Positions 20,820 to 31,560 of a DNA stretch of 64,000 bases are shown here, piece by piece; the stretch's first letter is position 1, and each line of letters starts with the position of its first letter. Origin of the DNA: Semisulcospira habei. Taxonomy: Eukaryota; Mollusca; Gastropoda; Semisulcospiridae. The notes beneath the pieces were generated by a model that was given only the letters and a program-made list of their open reading frames with translations, did no database searches and was not told where the DNA came from. The translations under genes and the position numbers were made by a program. The DNA is taken from the NCBI GenBank assembly GCA_036245525.1, contig BTPG01000003.1, forward strand, positions 194,544,225-194,608,224, given 5' to 3'.

Positions 20820-21141
20820 TCACATCACGAACGAGGAAGTGGGAAGCAGAATCAGACAAGCCATCGGGCTCTATGAAGACCTATTAGCCATTGTGAAAAA
20901 AACGCAAACTGAAGTGGTATGGGCATGTCACGCGTTCAGCAGGGCTTGCCAAAACAATCCTGCAAGGCACTGTGCAAGGAGGACGAAGGAGAGGAAGACA
21001 GAGGAAAAGATGGGAGGACAATATCTCAGAGTGGTCAGGACTGAGGCTGGGCGATACTCTAAGAATGGCAGAGATCAGAGAGGAATGGAGGGAGCTGGTT
21101 GCCAAGTCATCAGTGGTGCCCCAACGGTCGGCAAGACTACA
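20820..21141 (+). pseudogene. 5'-truncated LINE, C-terminal end of the reverse-transcriptase ORF
   Basis: Reading across frames gives the typical C-terminal domain of a non-LTR retrotransposon. Visible parts include 'GGRRRGRQRKRWEDNISEW' (20972 onwards) and 'KSSVVPQRSARLQ' just before the stop. At least one frameshift separates the part starting 'QAIGLYEDLLAIVKK' from the rest. The copy lacks the polymerase and endonuclease regions and ends directly in a (GATA)n array, which is its 3' tail. It is a different lineage from the RTE-like copies at 23353, 28822 and 51249. Confidence 0.75.
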
Positions 21142-21281
<140 letters not shown>

Positions 21282-21383
21282 ATACAAGTCCGAGATCATA
21301 AGTGATTTTTGGTTTGCACCGAACGTCTCCCAACAACAAACGAGAGTGCATCTCATGGCGGATAGCCAGCATCTACCATAAGC

Positions 21384-21568
21384 ACGGACAACACTCCAAA
21401 AATCTCCAAGAGGCATAGATCCTCATGAGCCCACTCCAAACATCTCCAAGAGCCGTAGATCCTCATGAAACCACTCCAAGCATCTCCAAGAGGCATAGAT
21501 CCTCATGAGCACAGGGGGCTCATGAGGATCTATGCCTCTTCGAGATGTTCGGAGTGTTGTCTGTGCTT
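21384..21568. repeat. Family B hairpin with triplicated left arm
   Basis: The module 'AGAGGCATAGATCCTCATGA' occurs three times in direct orientation (about 21409, 21450, 21489), each with 'CACTCCAA' spacers, before a single right arm 'TCATGAGGATCTATGCCTCT'. Outer ends 'AGCACGGACAACACTCC' and 'GGAGTGTTGTCTGTGCT' are inverted copies. Confidence 0.75.
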
Positions 21569-21767
21569 ATGTTACAAGTTGGTTATCCGCCGTGATTTAG
21601 CTCTCGTTCGCTGTTAGGAGTCGTTCGTCTCAAACGAAACCTCACCAGTGATGCCAGACATTGAGACAACGTGGCACAAAATATGACGAGATACTGCGTC
21701 CTCTGCCTCACGCGCTAGAGTTGTAATTCATGAGTAAATAGCTTCAGTACTATAATGACAAAACTCA

Positions 21768-21835
21768 GAGTGGACTGGTCTGTGACTTTGGGACCTTACG
21801 GCATGAGGCCGTAAGTTCCAAAATCACAGACCAGA
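21768..21835. repeat. Family F hairpin
   Basis: 'ACTGGTCTGTGACTTTGGGA' pairs with 'TTCCAAAATCACAGACCAG' around 'CTTACGGCATGAGGCCGTAAG'. Confidence 0.65.
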
Positions 21836-22339
21836 ACACAGATACAAATGGCGGCCAAGCCTCAGGAACTCTACCAATGACAGAGGAACCGAGTGACACC
21901 GTATGCATTGATGGAAACGGATAGGTATGGACTCGGGAGAAAAAAAAATGCCAAAGGGGGTAGAAAGCAACTCCTAGGGTGTCTGTGTGGGTGTGTGGTG
22001 GAGAGGCCTGTGAGGGGAGGGTAAGGAAGAGGGGATAGTGGTGGGTGAGGGGTAGGAGGGGGTGCGGGGGGAGGAACACGGAAGTGGAGATAGGGGTGGG
22101 ATGGGAGAGGAGGGTGGGCGTAGAGGAACTAAAACGGGGCGTGATTGGGGAAAATGAGTGCAGGAGACAAGCAGTGATTATTTCCGCCAGGTAAAGTAGC
22201 GCCCCCTTGTCGGCGTCTAACACGGCGTAATGCAGCACCTCCCTATCTCCGACCCCGCGGACTCAACCCTTAGGGGGCTTCCTCACTCTGAGGAGCAGAC
22301 TTAACAGCTGAAAAAAATCATAACGATTTGCTAAACGGA

Positions 22340-22402
22340 AAAAGGCGCATATTCTCATGAGCCCCTGCAACTGCAGTGGCTCATGTGAATCTACGCCTCT
22401 TA
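22340..22402. repeat. Family B hairpin
   Basis: 'AAAGGCGCATATTCTCATGA' and 'TCATGTGAATCTACGCCTCT' around 'GCCCCTGCAACTGCAGTGGC'. Confidence 0.65.
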
Positions 22403-22519
22403 CTATTAGTTGGATGTAAAGTGAAACAGGATCTCTCACATCCCAATCCCCAAGGATTCAGACCCTTGAGAACGTCCTCCACCGAAAAAAACAGACGCAA
22501 ATGGGAAAAAAATCACTAA

Positions 22520-22590
22520 AGCAAGAGGCTTATATCCTAATGGGCCCCTGCTGCCGTAGGGGCGTATGAGAATCTAAGCCTCTTGCAGAT
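22520..22590. repeat. Family B hairpin
   Basis: 'GCAAGAGGCTTATATCCTAA' and 'TGAGAATCTAAGCCTCTTGC' around 'GCCCCTGCTGCCGTAGGGGC'. Confidence 0.68.
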
Positions 22591-23049
22591 GGACGAACGG
22601 CAAATCGGAGTCTACCCTGTCTACCTTACGCCCGACCCCAAGGGCTTGCGGGCTGTGACACCACACCCCAATGCACACCGGTCCCTCTGCACCCCGACAC
22701 CCCGAGAGAGGTAACAGAGCTACCCCCCTGCTTGGACCACCCGCCGGTTGTGGTCGGGGCATGCATTTTGCGCGATGTGACTGAGCGAGACAAGCGATAA
22801 CACTTTCAAACGTTAGTTCACTTCTTGAAATCATCTCGAACAGCACTTTGTAATGGACCTGACGAACAGATACAAGTTTAAGTTGATCTACAAGCAACGT
22901 ATACATTATTATTGGTCAATCTATCTCCGGTCGCCTGCACGTAAGTATAAACCCAGTACGTCCTGAAGCTGGGTTTTTTTTGTTTTTTGTTTTTTTTTTT
23001 TTTGTTTTTTTTTTATTTGCTTATTGTCCTATGAAGGATGCGTTACACA
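22591..23049. other. Intergenic stretch; T-rich tract
   Basis: No gene supported. A T-rich low-complexity tract lies at about 22974-23018. Confidence 0.45.
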
Positions 23050-23232
23050 TTAACTCACTCAACTCCGACACGCCACGGCAAGACATGGATCGAGCGTGAT
23101 AGTTCAAGGGTTGTGCCAGAATAGCTTGCCGCCCTTGAACTATCACGCTCGATCTATTTCCAGAAGTGTAATACAGTCTTCAGGGGACAACTTCAAATTT
23201 GCGGATTTCGGTCCTGGAGCAGAATGTGTTAA
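23050..23232. mobile_element. Family A TTAA-bounded element with shortened hairpin
   Basis: From 'TTAACTCACTCAACTCCGAC' to 'GGAGCAGAATGTGTTAA'. The stem has lost its GGCGCC tip, leaving 'CAGAATAGCTTGCCGCCCTT'. Its right TTAA is followed directly by another element's body. Confidence 0.7.
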
Positions 23233-23605
23233 GAGACAGATCAACGTTGTAGTTCTAGGGTGGTGCCAGAATAACTTGGCGCCTCAGGCGCCAAGCTATT
23301 CTGGCACCACCCTTGAACTACCATAGTGTAATTTATTTCAAGCAATGGGTGTGACAACATCACCAGGCAAGCCCTAACATGGAATCCACAGGGCACGCGG
23401 AAAAGAGGCAGACCAAGAAACGCATGGCGCCGAGAACTGGATGCAGACCTTAAGAACATGAACATGACCTGGAACCAACTGGAAAGGAGAGCCCGGGACA
23501 GAGACTCTTGGAGATCCTTTGTAGGCGGCCTATGCCCCAGTAGGGGTGCAAGGCATAAGTAAGTAAGTAAATGGGTGTATCAGGATGAAAAGAGTTAACA
23601 GTTAG
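23229..23605. mobile_element. Family A2 hairpin element interrupted by a LINE fragment
   Basis: The core at about 23250-23325 has 'GAATAACTTGGCGCCTCAGG'. The right flank reads 'AATTTATTTCAAGCAATGGG', then the LINE fragment 23353-23569, then resumes as 'GTATCAGGATGAAAAGAGTT'. The left flank is cut short where it meets the TTAA of the previous element. Confidence 0.7.
23353..23569 (+). mobile_element. Short 5'-truncated RTE-like LINE 3' end
   Basis: The 217-bp insert encodes the extreme C-terminus of an RTE-like protein: 'TRQALTWNPQGTRKRGRPR', then 'WNQLERRARDRDSWRSF', ending before a (GTAA)n tail. It is flanked by the 9-bp duplication AATGGGTGT (23344-23352 and 23570-23578) within a family A2 element. 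It is diverged from the 51-kb copy, so it comes from a related subfamily. Confidence 0.8.
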
Positions 23606-23887
23606 TTTTAGTGTAAGCTTTAGTGTATAAAATGTGGATTTTATGATGTTTGCATGTATTTTTGTGTATGTATGAAAACAACATACTCCTATGGCCCACA
23701 ACAAATGGTAATAAAAAAACGTACGTTATCGTCATCGTTATCGTTATACTTATCGTTATCGTTATTTAATGTAAGATGTTTTACTTAGGAAATCAAAGGA
23801 CGTCGTGTATTTATTTATTTTCGTGTATTTCTAAGAGGTGCAGTAACTGTTACATTCGCTCACAAAATAATGTTCATGCTGATTCTC

Positions 23888-24093
23888 AACCAATTACATC
23901 CTGAGGCTGACTTTTAAAATCTGCTTATTGTCCTATGAAAGCTACATCACAGAGTACAAATCAACCAGTTTAGTTCAAGGGTGGCGCCAAAATAGCTTGG
24001 CGCCTGGGGCGCCAAGCTATTCTGGCACCACCCTTGAACTGTCATAGTCAAATTTACTTCAAGAAAGAGTGTATCAGGATGAAAAGGGTTAGT
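23888..24093. repeat. Family A2 hairpin element
   Basis: Left flank 'CCAATTACATCCTGAGGCTG', core 'CCAAAATAGCTTGGCGCCTG', right flank 'GTATCAGGATGAAAAGGGTT'. The terminal TTAA is mutated on both sides. Confidence 0.7.
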
Positions 24094-24426
24094 GTAAACA
24101 GCAGGTTAGTTTATCTGACAGTTCCCAATTTTCGCGATTCCCTTGCCAAATGCGGGACAACAGTCTGGCGGCTGACATTGCGGTCAGTGGATGCAGGTGG
24201 ACAGACATCTCCACAATGAGACCGGACCTGTCATTTATGACAAGTTTGAGTCAAATGGCATCATCAGCTGGTACGGTTGGCCAAATCTAACAAACACACA
24301 CTCTGAAGAATATGCCTTTGCCTCTGACTCATGTCTTTGCACACGGCTCTTTGGTATTAAAAAAAAAAAATCCACTACATGTGTACCGCATCTTAGAAAC
24401 CACGACAAGCACTCCGAGTCTGTCCT
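24094..24426. other. Intergenic stretch, unassigned open frame
   Basis: An open frame at 24191-24430 has no recognisable domain, and I see no splice context. Left unassigned. Confidence 0.35.
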
Positions 24427-24807
24427 GTGAAGGTAAAAGACAGTAAGTTCACTTTTTGTTAAAAGCACGATTTTCATAGTAATATACTGACGAGCAAAAC
24501 AAATGCGACACTTTTTGGGATCATCGGAAACACGAGCAAAATAAATGCGACATTTTTGGGATCATTGGAAACACCTTAGTGTTTCCGATGATCCCAAAAA
24601 TGTTGCATTTCTTTTGCTCGTCAGTATACAATGACAATTTAGTTTTTCACAAAAATGGACTTTCTCTCCCTTGCCTTCACAGTAGGTCCTCTGCCGTTAC
24701 TTGGCAAAAGCTATTATATCCATGTTTGAGAAAAGCAAGATTGTCCTTGTAATAAAATGAAAATCGTGCTTTAGTCAAAAATGGACTTACTGTCTCTTGC
24801 CTTCATA
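24427..24807. repeat. Outer inverted repeat enclosing a family D hairpin
   Basis: 'GACAGTAAGTTCACTTTTTG' with 'AAAAGCACGATTTTCAT' (about 24439-24477) is inverted as 'ATGAAAATCGTGCTTT' with 'CAAAAATGGACTTACTGTC' (about 24758-24800). A third, direct relative of the right arm lies near 24641-24685. The family D hairpin sits between the arms. Confidence 0.6.
24483..24628. mobile_element. Family D hairpin with duplicated left arm
   Basis: 'TATACTGACGAGCAAAACAA' at the left and 'TTTTGCTCGTCAGTATA' at the right. 'GGGATCATCGGAAACAC' and 'GGGATCATTGGAAACAC' are two consecutive left arms, with one right arm 'GTGTTTCCGATGATCCC'. TA at both ends would fit a Tc1/mariner-type element (inference). Confidence 0.68.
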
Positions 24808-25392
24808 GAGATGCCCTCCACCAAGAAAGCAAACACAAAACTATCAGTGACCACCGGCACTGAACTATTGCAGTGACTGTTTAGACATCACTACTGGACG
24901 TCAACTACGAATTGTCAGCGTCTGTCAGACGTCATATAAAACAACTGTAGCCTGTCACAATACGCCAGCCGGACAACTGTCACAAGTGTTACTTCACTGC
25001 AGGGATTTGCATCGCAACAACGGTGGTCAGGCTGACACTAGTTGGCTACCTAGCGAATCGAGGGAAAACAACCAGTGTGCCACGCTAAAGGCCTTGGCTA
25101 AGCAGAATGTTTCCACCAAGATGGCGAAATGAAATGAAATGAAACTTTATTTTTCAAGGATATAAGAAATAGATAACCAAAGACCTTTTTAAGTCCCTTC
25201 TATTTATAGATGGGACTTTTTAGGACGGGTCGCTGTGGGCCGAATTTAATAGCATGTCCATGAAGTCAAAGGCGGGCATATTGTAATTGAATGTCTCATT
25301 GAAGACATAAACCACCGTTTATAGGAAGTCGGTTGACCCAGATTAGAGTCCGTAATTTTTGTCATATTTACTTGATATTTTAAATACATCTA
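24808..25392. other. Intergenic stretch; possible reverse-oriented SINE tail
   Basis: 'ATGAAATGAAACTTTATTTT' near 25133-25160 resembles the reversed 3' end of retroposons, also seen near 32590, 34965 and 45510. No gene supported. Confidence 0.4.
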
Positions 25393-25602
25393 GTTTGGAG
25401 AAAGACATTTGATGAGCTCGTTAGCCAGCTTTGTGTCCTTTCAACGTCTTTAGTAAAAATTAATGCTTTTCAGAAAAGAATTAAAACGGTGAATTTTTTT
25501 TTTTAAATTGACTTCTAGAGAAAGTCAGACAGTGGCGGTGACGTAAAAGAGGCAACTCCGTCACCACGCAGACATTGACATAATACTCTAAATATGACGT
25601 AA

Positions 25603-25604
<2 letters not shown>

Positions 25605-25687
<83 letters not shown>
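25605..25687. repeat. (CT)n microsatellite, unit 1
   Basis: About 40 CT units, producing spurious Arg/Glu-rich frames on the minus strand. Confidence 0.95.
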
Positions 25688-25689
<2 letters not shown>

Positions 25690-25734
25690 CACACACACAC
25701 ACACACACAAACATAGACATGCGCGCATGTCCAA

Positions 25735-25797
25735 GAGGCATAAATCCTCATGCGCTCTCCGAGCGCATGAGGATCTATGTCTTTTGGAAATGTTTGG
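25735..25797. repeat. Family B hairpin in duplication unit 1
   Basis: 'GGCATAAATCCTCATGCGC' and 'GCGCATGAGGATCTATGTC' around 'TCTCCGA'. Its loop-proximal pairs (GCGC) differ from the usual GAGCC and are matched in the other arm. Confidence 0.72.
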
Positions 25798-25818
25798 AGA
25801 GCGCGCGCATGCACGCAC

Positions 25819-25899
<81 letters not shown>

Positions 25900-26130
25900 T
25901 CGTCGCACTTTTAGAAGAGCATGCAGGTGACCCGATATAGCTATTTTGGATAAAGGCATTGCATGAGTTCGTTAGCCAGCTTTGTACTCTTTCAACTGTT
26001 TCATAAAAATTAATTCTTTTCAGAAAAAAAATTAGTAAAACAGTAAAATACCTTGACTTCTGGAGAAAGTCAGACAGTGGCGGTGACGTAAAAGAATTAT
26101 CTCCGTCATCACGTAGACATTGACACAATA

Positions 26131-26131
<1 letters not shown>

Positions 26132-26221
<90 letters not shown>
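26132..26221. repeat. (CT)n microsatellite, unit 2
   Basis: About 44 CT units at the position equivalent to the array in unit 1. Confidence 0.95.
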
Positions 26222-26224
<3 letters not shown>

Positions 26225-26245
26225 CAAACATGCCGCGCGCATCTC

Positions 26246-26306
26246 CAGGAGGCATAGATCCTTATGCGCCCGGCTCCGGGCGCATGAGGATCTATGCCTC
26301 TTGAAG
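26246..26306. repeat. Family B hairpin in duplication unit 2
   Basis: 'AGGAGGCATAGATCCTTATG' and 'CATGAGGATCTATGCCTCTT' around 'CGCCCGGCTCCGGGCG'. The GC pairs at the tip again match on both arms but differ from unit 1. Confidence 0.74.
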
Positions 26307-26339
26307 ATGGTTGGAGCGCGCGCGCACGTACGCACAAAC

Positions 26340-26770
26340 ACGCACACACGCATCGACGCGCTTTCAGAAGAGCGTGCACTAGTAGGCCTATATCATGTAG
26401 CAAGGTAAAGTCAACCTGCTTTACACAAATTATAGCAAGAGTGAATTGTACCGTGAAATTCTAGTTTTGTCACCATTTTCTCAAGCCTGTGAAGCGAAAG
26501 TAAAACTCATATCACGTAAAATATAAAATTATGTTAAACTAAAACTAAAACTTACGTCATGACTTTTGACAAATCAATGACGGGTATGTCCTGCGCCCCA
26601 TATAGAACTCACTGACGCATTGGCAGATCTGCGGGACTTTTTCAATAGTAGATATTTCAACATCAGAATCAGATAAAAGATAAAAGGTAGAGACCCTTGA
26701 CAGCGAGGACAGTCTCATATAGAAGAGACTTTGTGGGTTATGGTTGATCCCATCTTGTTTTCAATCGTGT
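26340..26770 (+). repeat. Dispersed repeat L, copy 1
   Basis: Shares 'AAAGTCAACCT', 'GTGAAATTC', 'AGATATTTCAACA', 'GACAGCGAGGACAG' and 'CCCATCTTGTTTT' in the same order with 31110-31560, and its second half with 33165-33415. All copies are on the + strand. There are no terminal repeats or coding capacity that I can see, so the class is unknown. Confidence 0.65.
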
Positions 26771-26875
26771 CCTTGTTGAGCTACAACGACAAACAAAAAG
26801 ATTCAATGCAAACTGCCTATTTTCTATCATGTGCCAAATTTTAGGTTGAAAAAAAAAAAACACTACCCAAATTTG

Positions 26876-27093
26876 CACACCCATTTAGAACCGACGCCCT
26901 ACGACTGGAGATGTGTCGACCATGATAATTCAAGGGTAGTGCCAGATTAACCTGGCGCCATCAGGCAGGCGCCGAGCTAATCTGGCACTACCCTTCAATT
27001 ATCATAGTCGATCCATCTCCAGGAAGTGGTATATGGTTGCTAAGTGACACCTCCCAAATTTGGGAAATGCAGCCGCGGGGTTAAATGGGTTAA
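26876..27093. mobile_element. Family A hairpin element
   Basis: Left end 'ACCCATTTAGAACCGACGCC' (TTAA lost), right end 'GGGGTTAAATGGGTTAA'. The core 'ATTAACCTGGCGCCATCAGG' has a duplicated CAGG in the loop. Confidence 0.72.
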
Positions 27094-27420
27094 CAATATC
27101 TCATATTGTATTGTGTTTGAAGTGAAACAACAAATAGACTATGCAACAAACCGTGAAACATTAACCATTTCCTATAGTCAGTAACAGAGTTTGGTAAGAT
27201 TGTGTTGTCAGTGAAGCTCCTCACTATCCCGCGCATGTCTGAGACAACGATCATGAAGTCGAGCAAATAACAAAACGTACAAATAAGCAACCTTCGCAAC
27301 AACATCCAAGGCAAACGCACATAAATTTAAACACAATTTTACAATCAGAACCGTTCTTAATGGCATCGACTGCCCGTGAAATTCGTAAAATCGTACGAAT
27401 TATCAAGAGCCTGACTTTTT
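27094..27420. other. Intergenic stretch without a recognised feature
   Basis: Short minus-strand open frames carry no recognisable domain. No repeat was found. Confidence 0.4.
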
Positions 27421-27513
27421 TCACCCTTTGCCGTGTCCCGTAGCGGTTTATGTCGCGACGATTCCGACAGGAATCATCGCGACAAAAACCGCTACCGACA
27501 CGCAAAGGGTTAA
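27421..27513. mobile_element. Family E hairpin element
   Basis: 'CACCCTTTGCCGTGTCCCGT' to 'CGACACGCAAAGGGTTAA'. The stem 'GTAGCGGTTTATGTCGCGAC' is followed by its near-perfect complement around 'GATTCCGACAGGAATC'. Confidence 0.75.
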
Positions 27514-27721
27514 CCGAACGTGGAAGGTGTGTGTGTGTGGGAGGGGGGAGGGAGGGGTACAAACATAGTACCGTGTTGCCCGGCTGTTTCCTTGCGTTGC
27601 GGTCCAAAACCCTGGCCGCTCTCTTGCGAAAACTTGTCACAACGGACCAAAAACCCTTGACAATGCGAACATGCAACAAAGTAACCTCTTCGTCTTTACG
27701 GACATATGAACTCATTGTAAC

Positions 27722-27788
27722 AGCACGAGATATAGATCTCACGAACCCCCGCATCATGCAGGGGCTCATGAGGATCTACATCTCTTGA
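27722..27788. repeat. Family B hairpin
   Basis: 'GAGATATAGATCTCACGAAC' and 'GCTCATGAGGATCTACATCT' around 'CCCCGCATCATGCAGGGG'. Confidence 0.65.
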
Positions 27789-28397
27789 TTCCGTTCTCAT
27801 CGCAGTCACCGTAGAACTGTATTGTTTGACGGTCACCTCACTAGCCGCTATTGTTGAAAGGTTGACCGACGGTCAGAAAGCAGGAGATGGCGCGGCCGTT
27901 CAAATTACCAGGCATTTCCGATTGCATCATGCAAATTTGAGGGTCCCGGTGTCCAATTTTGAAGAGGATGTTTGGTCTAGGTAACGCACCGGGGGGGGGG
28001 GGGGATAGGGGTGGGAAGAGAGGGGGCGCTTAGTGTGGACTGTGGGGGGAGGGAGCGAGGGAGCCTCAGGGAAGGTGAGTCAGTAATTGTGATGTTAGGA
28101 AACTGTGACTTTCTCTCGTAATACTCCTCTTGAACAAACCGTGCAACTACAGGTAAAAGTTCATTTCCGTGACCCTGTGGTCCAGTCCCACAGCAAACGG
28201 TACTGATAAGTGACAGCAACAGATCCCAATATTGTACTTAGCCTCCGCATTTAAAGTGGCTTCAAGTACCGAAAACAATGACTGAGAACTCTACCCAAAT
28301 GCACGAGGCGAAGAACCCCTGTTGATGCAGGTGGACTCGTAATGTTATTTGTCTCCCTCTCTTGCACCACTGATGTTCAGTCGTACTGCTTTGCTCA
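27789..28397. other. Intergenic stretch; G-rich tract
   Basis: A poly(G) and GGGA-rich tract lies near 27990-28065. No gene supported. Confidence 0.45.
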
Positions 28398-28503
28398 TTC
28401 AAGCCGCTCTGCATCAGTAGCTGCGGAAGTGTCGTATAGGCAACGGGCAACGCTATACGACACTTCCGAAGCTATTGATGCAGGGGCACCTTAAATGAGT
28501 TAA
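28398..28503. mobile_element. Family J hairpin element
   Basis: Arms 'GCATCAGTAGCTGCGGAAGT' and 'ACTTCCGAAGCTATTGATGC' enclose 'GTCGTATAGGC' and its complement. The right end 'CCTTAAATGAGTTAA' keeps TTAA. Confidence 0.7.
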
Positions 28504-28589
28504 AGATGGATAGGGTTATTTGGCGTTGAATTTTGCATGGTTTCGAAGACATATTTGCGTCCATATGCAGCGAAGGTGTTAAAGTGCAG

Positions 28590-28680
28590 TTTTTCTTTGG
28601 GGTGAGGCGGAGGAAAAGGGGGTGGGGAATGGGGGGGGGGGGGGAAGACGGTGATGGGGGTAGTTCCAAGGAGGAGTCCG
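28590..28680. repeat. G-rich low-complexity tract
   Basis: GGGG-rich sequence with a 14-base G run near 28630-28643. Minus-strand proline-rich frames here are artefacts. Confidence 0.75.
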
Positions 28681-28727
28681 TAGGAGAGGACACATATACA
28701 CAAGTGTATAAATGAAACATACAGGGC

Positions 28728-28798
28728 CTCTGTGTGCTGGTGTGCCATTTTGAATCTTAGGACTTAGGTCTCCAAAATCATAGTCCAGCACACGCATT
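28728..28798. repeat. Family F hairpin
   Basis: 'CTGTGTGCTGGTGTGCCATT' pairs with 'AAATCATAGTCCAGCACACG', and the inner 'AGGACTTAGGTCT' closes the stem. Confidence 0.58.
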
Positions 28799-28821
28799 TT
28801 CGATAACAGATTTTACTTATC

Positions 28822-30222
28822 AAACTTACTTACTTACGCCCGTAACCCCTCCCAGGGTATAGGCCGTCGACGAGAGACCTCCAGCGACTCCTGTCCTGTG
28901 CTTCTCCTTCGATTTTATTCCAGGTGGTTCCCAGTCTCTTGATGTCTGCTTGGAGGTCTCGACGCCAGGTGCTTCTCGGCCTGCCTCTTTCCCTCTTTCC
29001 CTGGGGATTCCATGACAATGCCTGCCTAGTGATACTGGAAACTGGCTTTCTCAGACTGTGACCAATCCATCCCCATCTTCTTCGCCCAGTTTCATGCTCT
29101 GCTGTTATCTGCTCTGTTCTCTCCCAGAGTCTGATGTTGCAGATCTTCTCTGGCCAGTGGATTTTCAAGATTCTTCTAAGGCAACTGTTAATGAAGATCT
29201 GTACTCTGTTGACTGTGGTTTTTGTCAACCTTCAAGTCTCTGCTCCATATAGAACTGCCTTTACGTTTGAGTTGAAAATCCGGACTTTGGTGTGTTGTGA
29301 CAGCTCCCTGGAACTCCACACTTTTTTCAGCTGGAGAAAGGCTGCTCTGGCTTTACCGATTCGTGCTCTGATATCTGCATCAGTGACATCTTTTTTTGTC
29401 GATGATGCTCCCGAGATAGATGAAGGACTCTACCTCATCCAGCGGGGTGCCAACAAGCAAGACTGCTTCTTCCCTGGTTGCGTTCAGCCTCATTGTCTTT
29501 GTTTTCTGTTTGTGGATGGTAAGGCCCACCTGGGACGAGATGTCAGCAAGCCTCGTGGTCTTGTCCTGCATTTTTTGATGAGTGTGGGACAGTAACGCCA
29601 AGTCGTCTGCAAAATCGAGGTCGTCAAGCTGTGTCCACAGTGTCCACTGTATTTCGCTTCTTCTCTCCTCTGTGGTCCTCTTTATGACCCAGTCTATGGC
29701 CAGTAGGAAGAGGAACGGAGACAGTAAACACCCCTGCCTGACGCCGATTCTGACCTGGAGCTCCCTGGTGAACTGCCCTTCGTGGATCACGCGACATGTC
29801 ATGCCATCGTAGCTGCTCTTGAACAGGCAGACGAGCTTTGTGGGTACACCATAATGTCGTAGGAGTTTCCACAAAGTCTCTCGGTCCACGCTGTCAAGTG
29901 CTTTCTCGAATCCACAAAGTTGACGTACAGCGGGGAGCTCCACTCCAGAGACTGTTCCACGATGATGCGGAGAGTGTCAATTTGGTCTGTACATGATCGG
30001 TTTTCCGGAATCCTGCTTGCTGGTCTCTTCATTCTCTCCGGGATGATCCTGTTGAAGACCTTTCCTGGTACTGACAGCAACGTGATTCCTCTGTAGTTGG
30101 AACCCTTGCTGAGGTCGCCTTTCTTGGGAAGCTTGATTAGGTACCCCTCCTTCCAGTCAGCCGGCATCACCTCCTCTTCCCAGATCTTTCCAAACAGTGG
30201 GTACAGCATCTCTACTGTTGTT
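28822..30222 (-). mobile_element. 5'-truncated, decayed RTE-like LINE
   Basis: The minus strand carries the same family as the 51-kb element from just before the polymerase 'MLYPLFGKIWEEEVM' to the C-terminus, then a (GTAA)n tail reading as TTAC repeats at about 28826-28836. It is flanked by the 12-bp duplication ATTTTACTTATC (28810-28821 and 30223-30234). The reading frame is broken by frameshifts and by a small deletion after 'KVFNRIIPERMKR'. The polymerase box 'LDFADDLALLSHTHQKMQD' is preserved in one fragment. Confidence 0.88.
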
Positions 30223-30409
30223 ATTTTACTTATCGGTAACCAAAATTTCCTGTTTCATCTTTACTGTTACTGGAGATACCGTTCGACGGAAAAGCTACCA
30301 TCCTGAATCAGTAATTACAAATGTGACCTAGAGCGAATTGTGTTATGTTCCAATTTTTCGCTACATTTTATGTGTGTGGTCTAATATCACCAATGAGACG
30401 GTAAATAGA

Positions 30410-30485
30410 CGCAGGGGCAGATCTGGGGGGAGGGGGGTTACAAGGATTCGGCCTCCCCCCCCCCCCACCCCGCCCCACCCCCATC
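30410..30485. repeat. hAT-like end fragment and C-rich tract
   Basis: 'GCAGGGGCAGATCTGGGG' resembles the CAG-type ends of the K elements at 56901 and 57767. The matching second end was not found, and the tract runs into poly(C). Confidence 0.35.
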
Positions 30486-30487
30486 CT

Positions 30488-30985
30488 ACTGTTGCAGTCA
30501 GTCTGGCAACTATGTTGGCTAAGTAGCTGGCCTAGTCCGCTGTACAGCTCTTTGCTCGCCGCCTGACTATTTGTGCATGTCTTCCCAAGTGGTCTAGTGT
30601 TTAGGATTTCGCGCTCTCACATCGATGGCCGGGGTTCGATTTCCCGCTTGGAAAAGTTTTTTTTTTTCTTTTCATCCCCCCCCCCCCACCCCCACCCCAA
30701 CCGCCCGCGCTCATCTGGTCTGGTCGTCTTCAAATCTTTTTTTTCCTTCTTTAATACATTCTTCTTCATCTTACAATAGACTGAAATACATTCAGAGAGA
30801 AGCCATTGACGTGAAATGTCGTATAAACGTGAACTTCTGCTGCATTTGTTTTGTGTTGGCGTTGTTTCTGCTTTTTTAAAAATTTCATCTTATCTTATCT
30901 TATCTTATCTTATCTTATCTTATCTTATCTTATCTTATCTTATCTTATCTTATCTTATCTTATCTTATCTTATCTTATCTTATCC
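30488..30985 (+). mobile_element. tRNA-Glu-bearing composite repeat, copy 2 (5'-truncated)
   Basis: Starts 'CTACTGTTGCAGTCAGTCTG' as in copy 3. The tRNA-like part at 30583-30654 has a mutated anticodon stem ('CTCTCACATCGATGG') and a mismatched acceptor, so it is not a functional tRNA. The body ends with 'CGTGAACTTCTGCTGCATTT' and a (TTATC)n tail at about 30887-30983. Confidence 0.75.
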
Positions 30986-31109
30986 GATGACCTTGTGCGC
31001 ATTGTCGGGTAGTTACACGTCTTTTCCGTCGAACGGTATCGTCAAGAGCAGTCAAGGGATTAAAGGTCAAACGGACACATTTTTAAGTCACTTCTACATA
31101 TAGACAAGG

Positions 31110-31560
31110 TTGATGACACACACATCAACGCGCTGTCAGAAGAGCATGCGCGTGTCTAGTAGTATATCATGTATCTAAGCAAAGTCAACCTCACTCCACA
31201 CAGACTAAAACTGTACAGTGAAATTCAAGTTTCGTCACCATTTTTCTCAAGGCTAGAAGGCAAAGTGAAACACATATTAGTTATTACGTAAAATTAAAAT
31301 TACCTAAAAACTATAATTACGTCATGTAAAATGACGTTTTGAAACCAAAGATGCGTACGCACTGTGTCATTTATTAAGGGCTCACTGAGGCATTGGCAAA
31401 TCTGTCATTTGTGAGACATTGTCAATAGAAGATATTTCAACAGCAGAATCAGGTCAAAGACAACAGGTAGAGACCTTTGACAGCGAGGGCAACTCTCATA
31501 TAGAAGGGACTTTATGTGCTATGGTCGGTTCATCCCATCTTGTTTGTGGTGCGAAGTTGA
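31110..31560 (+). repeat. Dispersed repeat L, copy 2
   Basis: Aligns with 26340-26770 throughout, beginning 'CACATCAACGCGCTGTCAGA' and ending 'CCCATCTTGTTTGTGG'. It contains the shared 'TTTGACAGCGAGGGCAACTC'. Confidence 0.65.

Larger units (their letters stand above)
25393..26390 (+). repeat. Tandem duplication of a ~0.5-kb unit carrying CT, B-hairpin and CA blocks
   Basis: Unit 1 (about 25393-25930) and unit 2 (about 25942-26390) share, in order, 'GTTAGCCAGCTTTG', 'GAGAAAGTCAGACAGTGGCG', a (CT)n array, a family B hairpin, a CA- or GCAC-rich block and 'AGAAGAGC'. The CT arrays lie at about 25605-25687 and 26132-26221. The CA array is long in unit 1 (about 25818-25895) and short in unit 2. 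Confidence 0.75.

Noticed and set aside
25481..26403. Long Arg/Glu-rich minus-strand frames (up to 192 codons)
   Set aside because: They translate CT and CA microsatellites in the tandem duplication.
29134..29595. 153-codon + strand frame
   Set aside because: It is antisense to the decayed minus-strand RTE copy.
30583..30654. Second tRNA-Glu gene
   Set aside because: The acceptor end and anticodon stem carry mismatches, so it is a decayed repeat copy. The same holds for 32304-32378.
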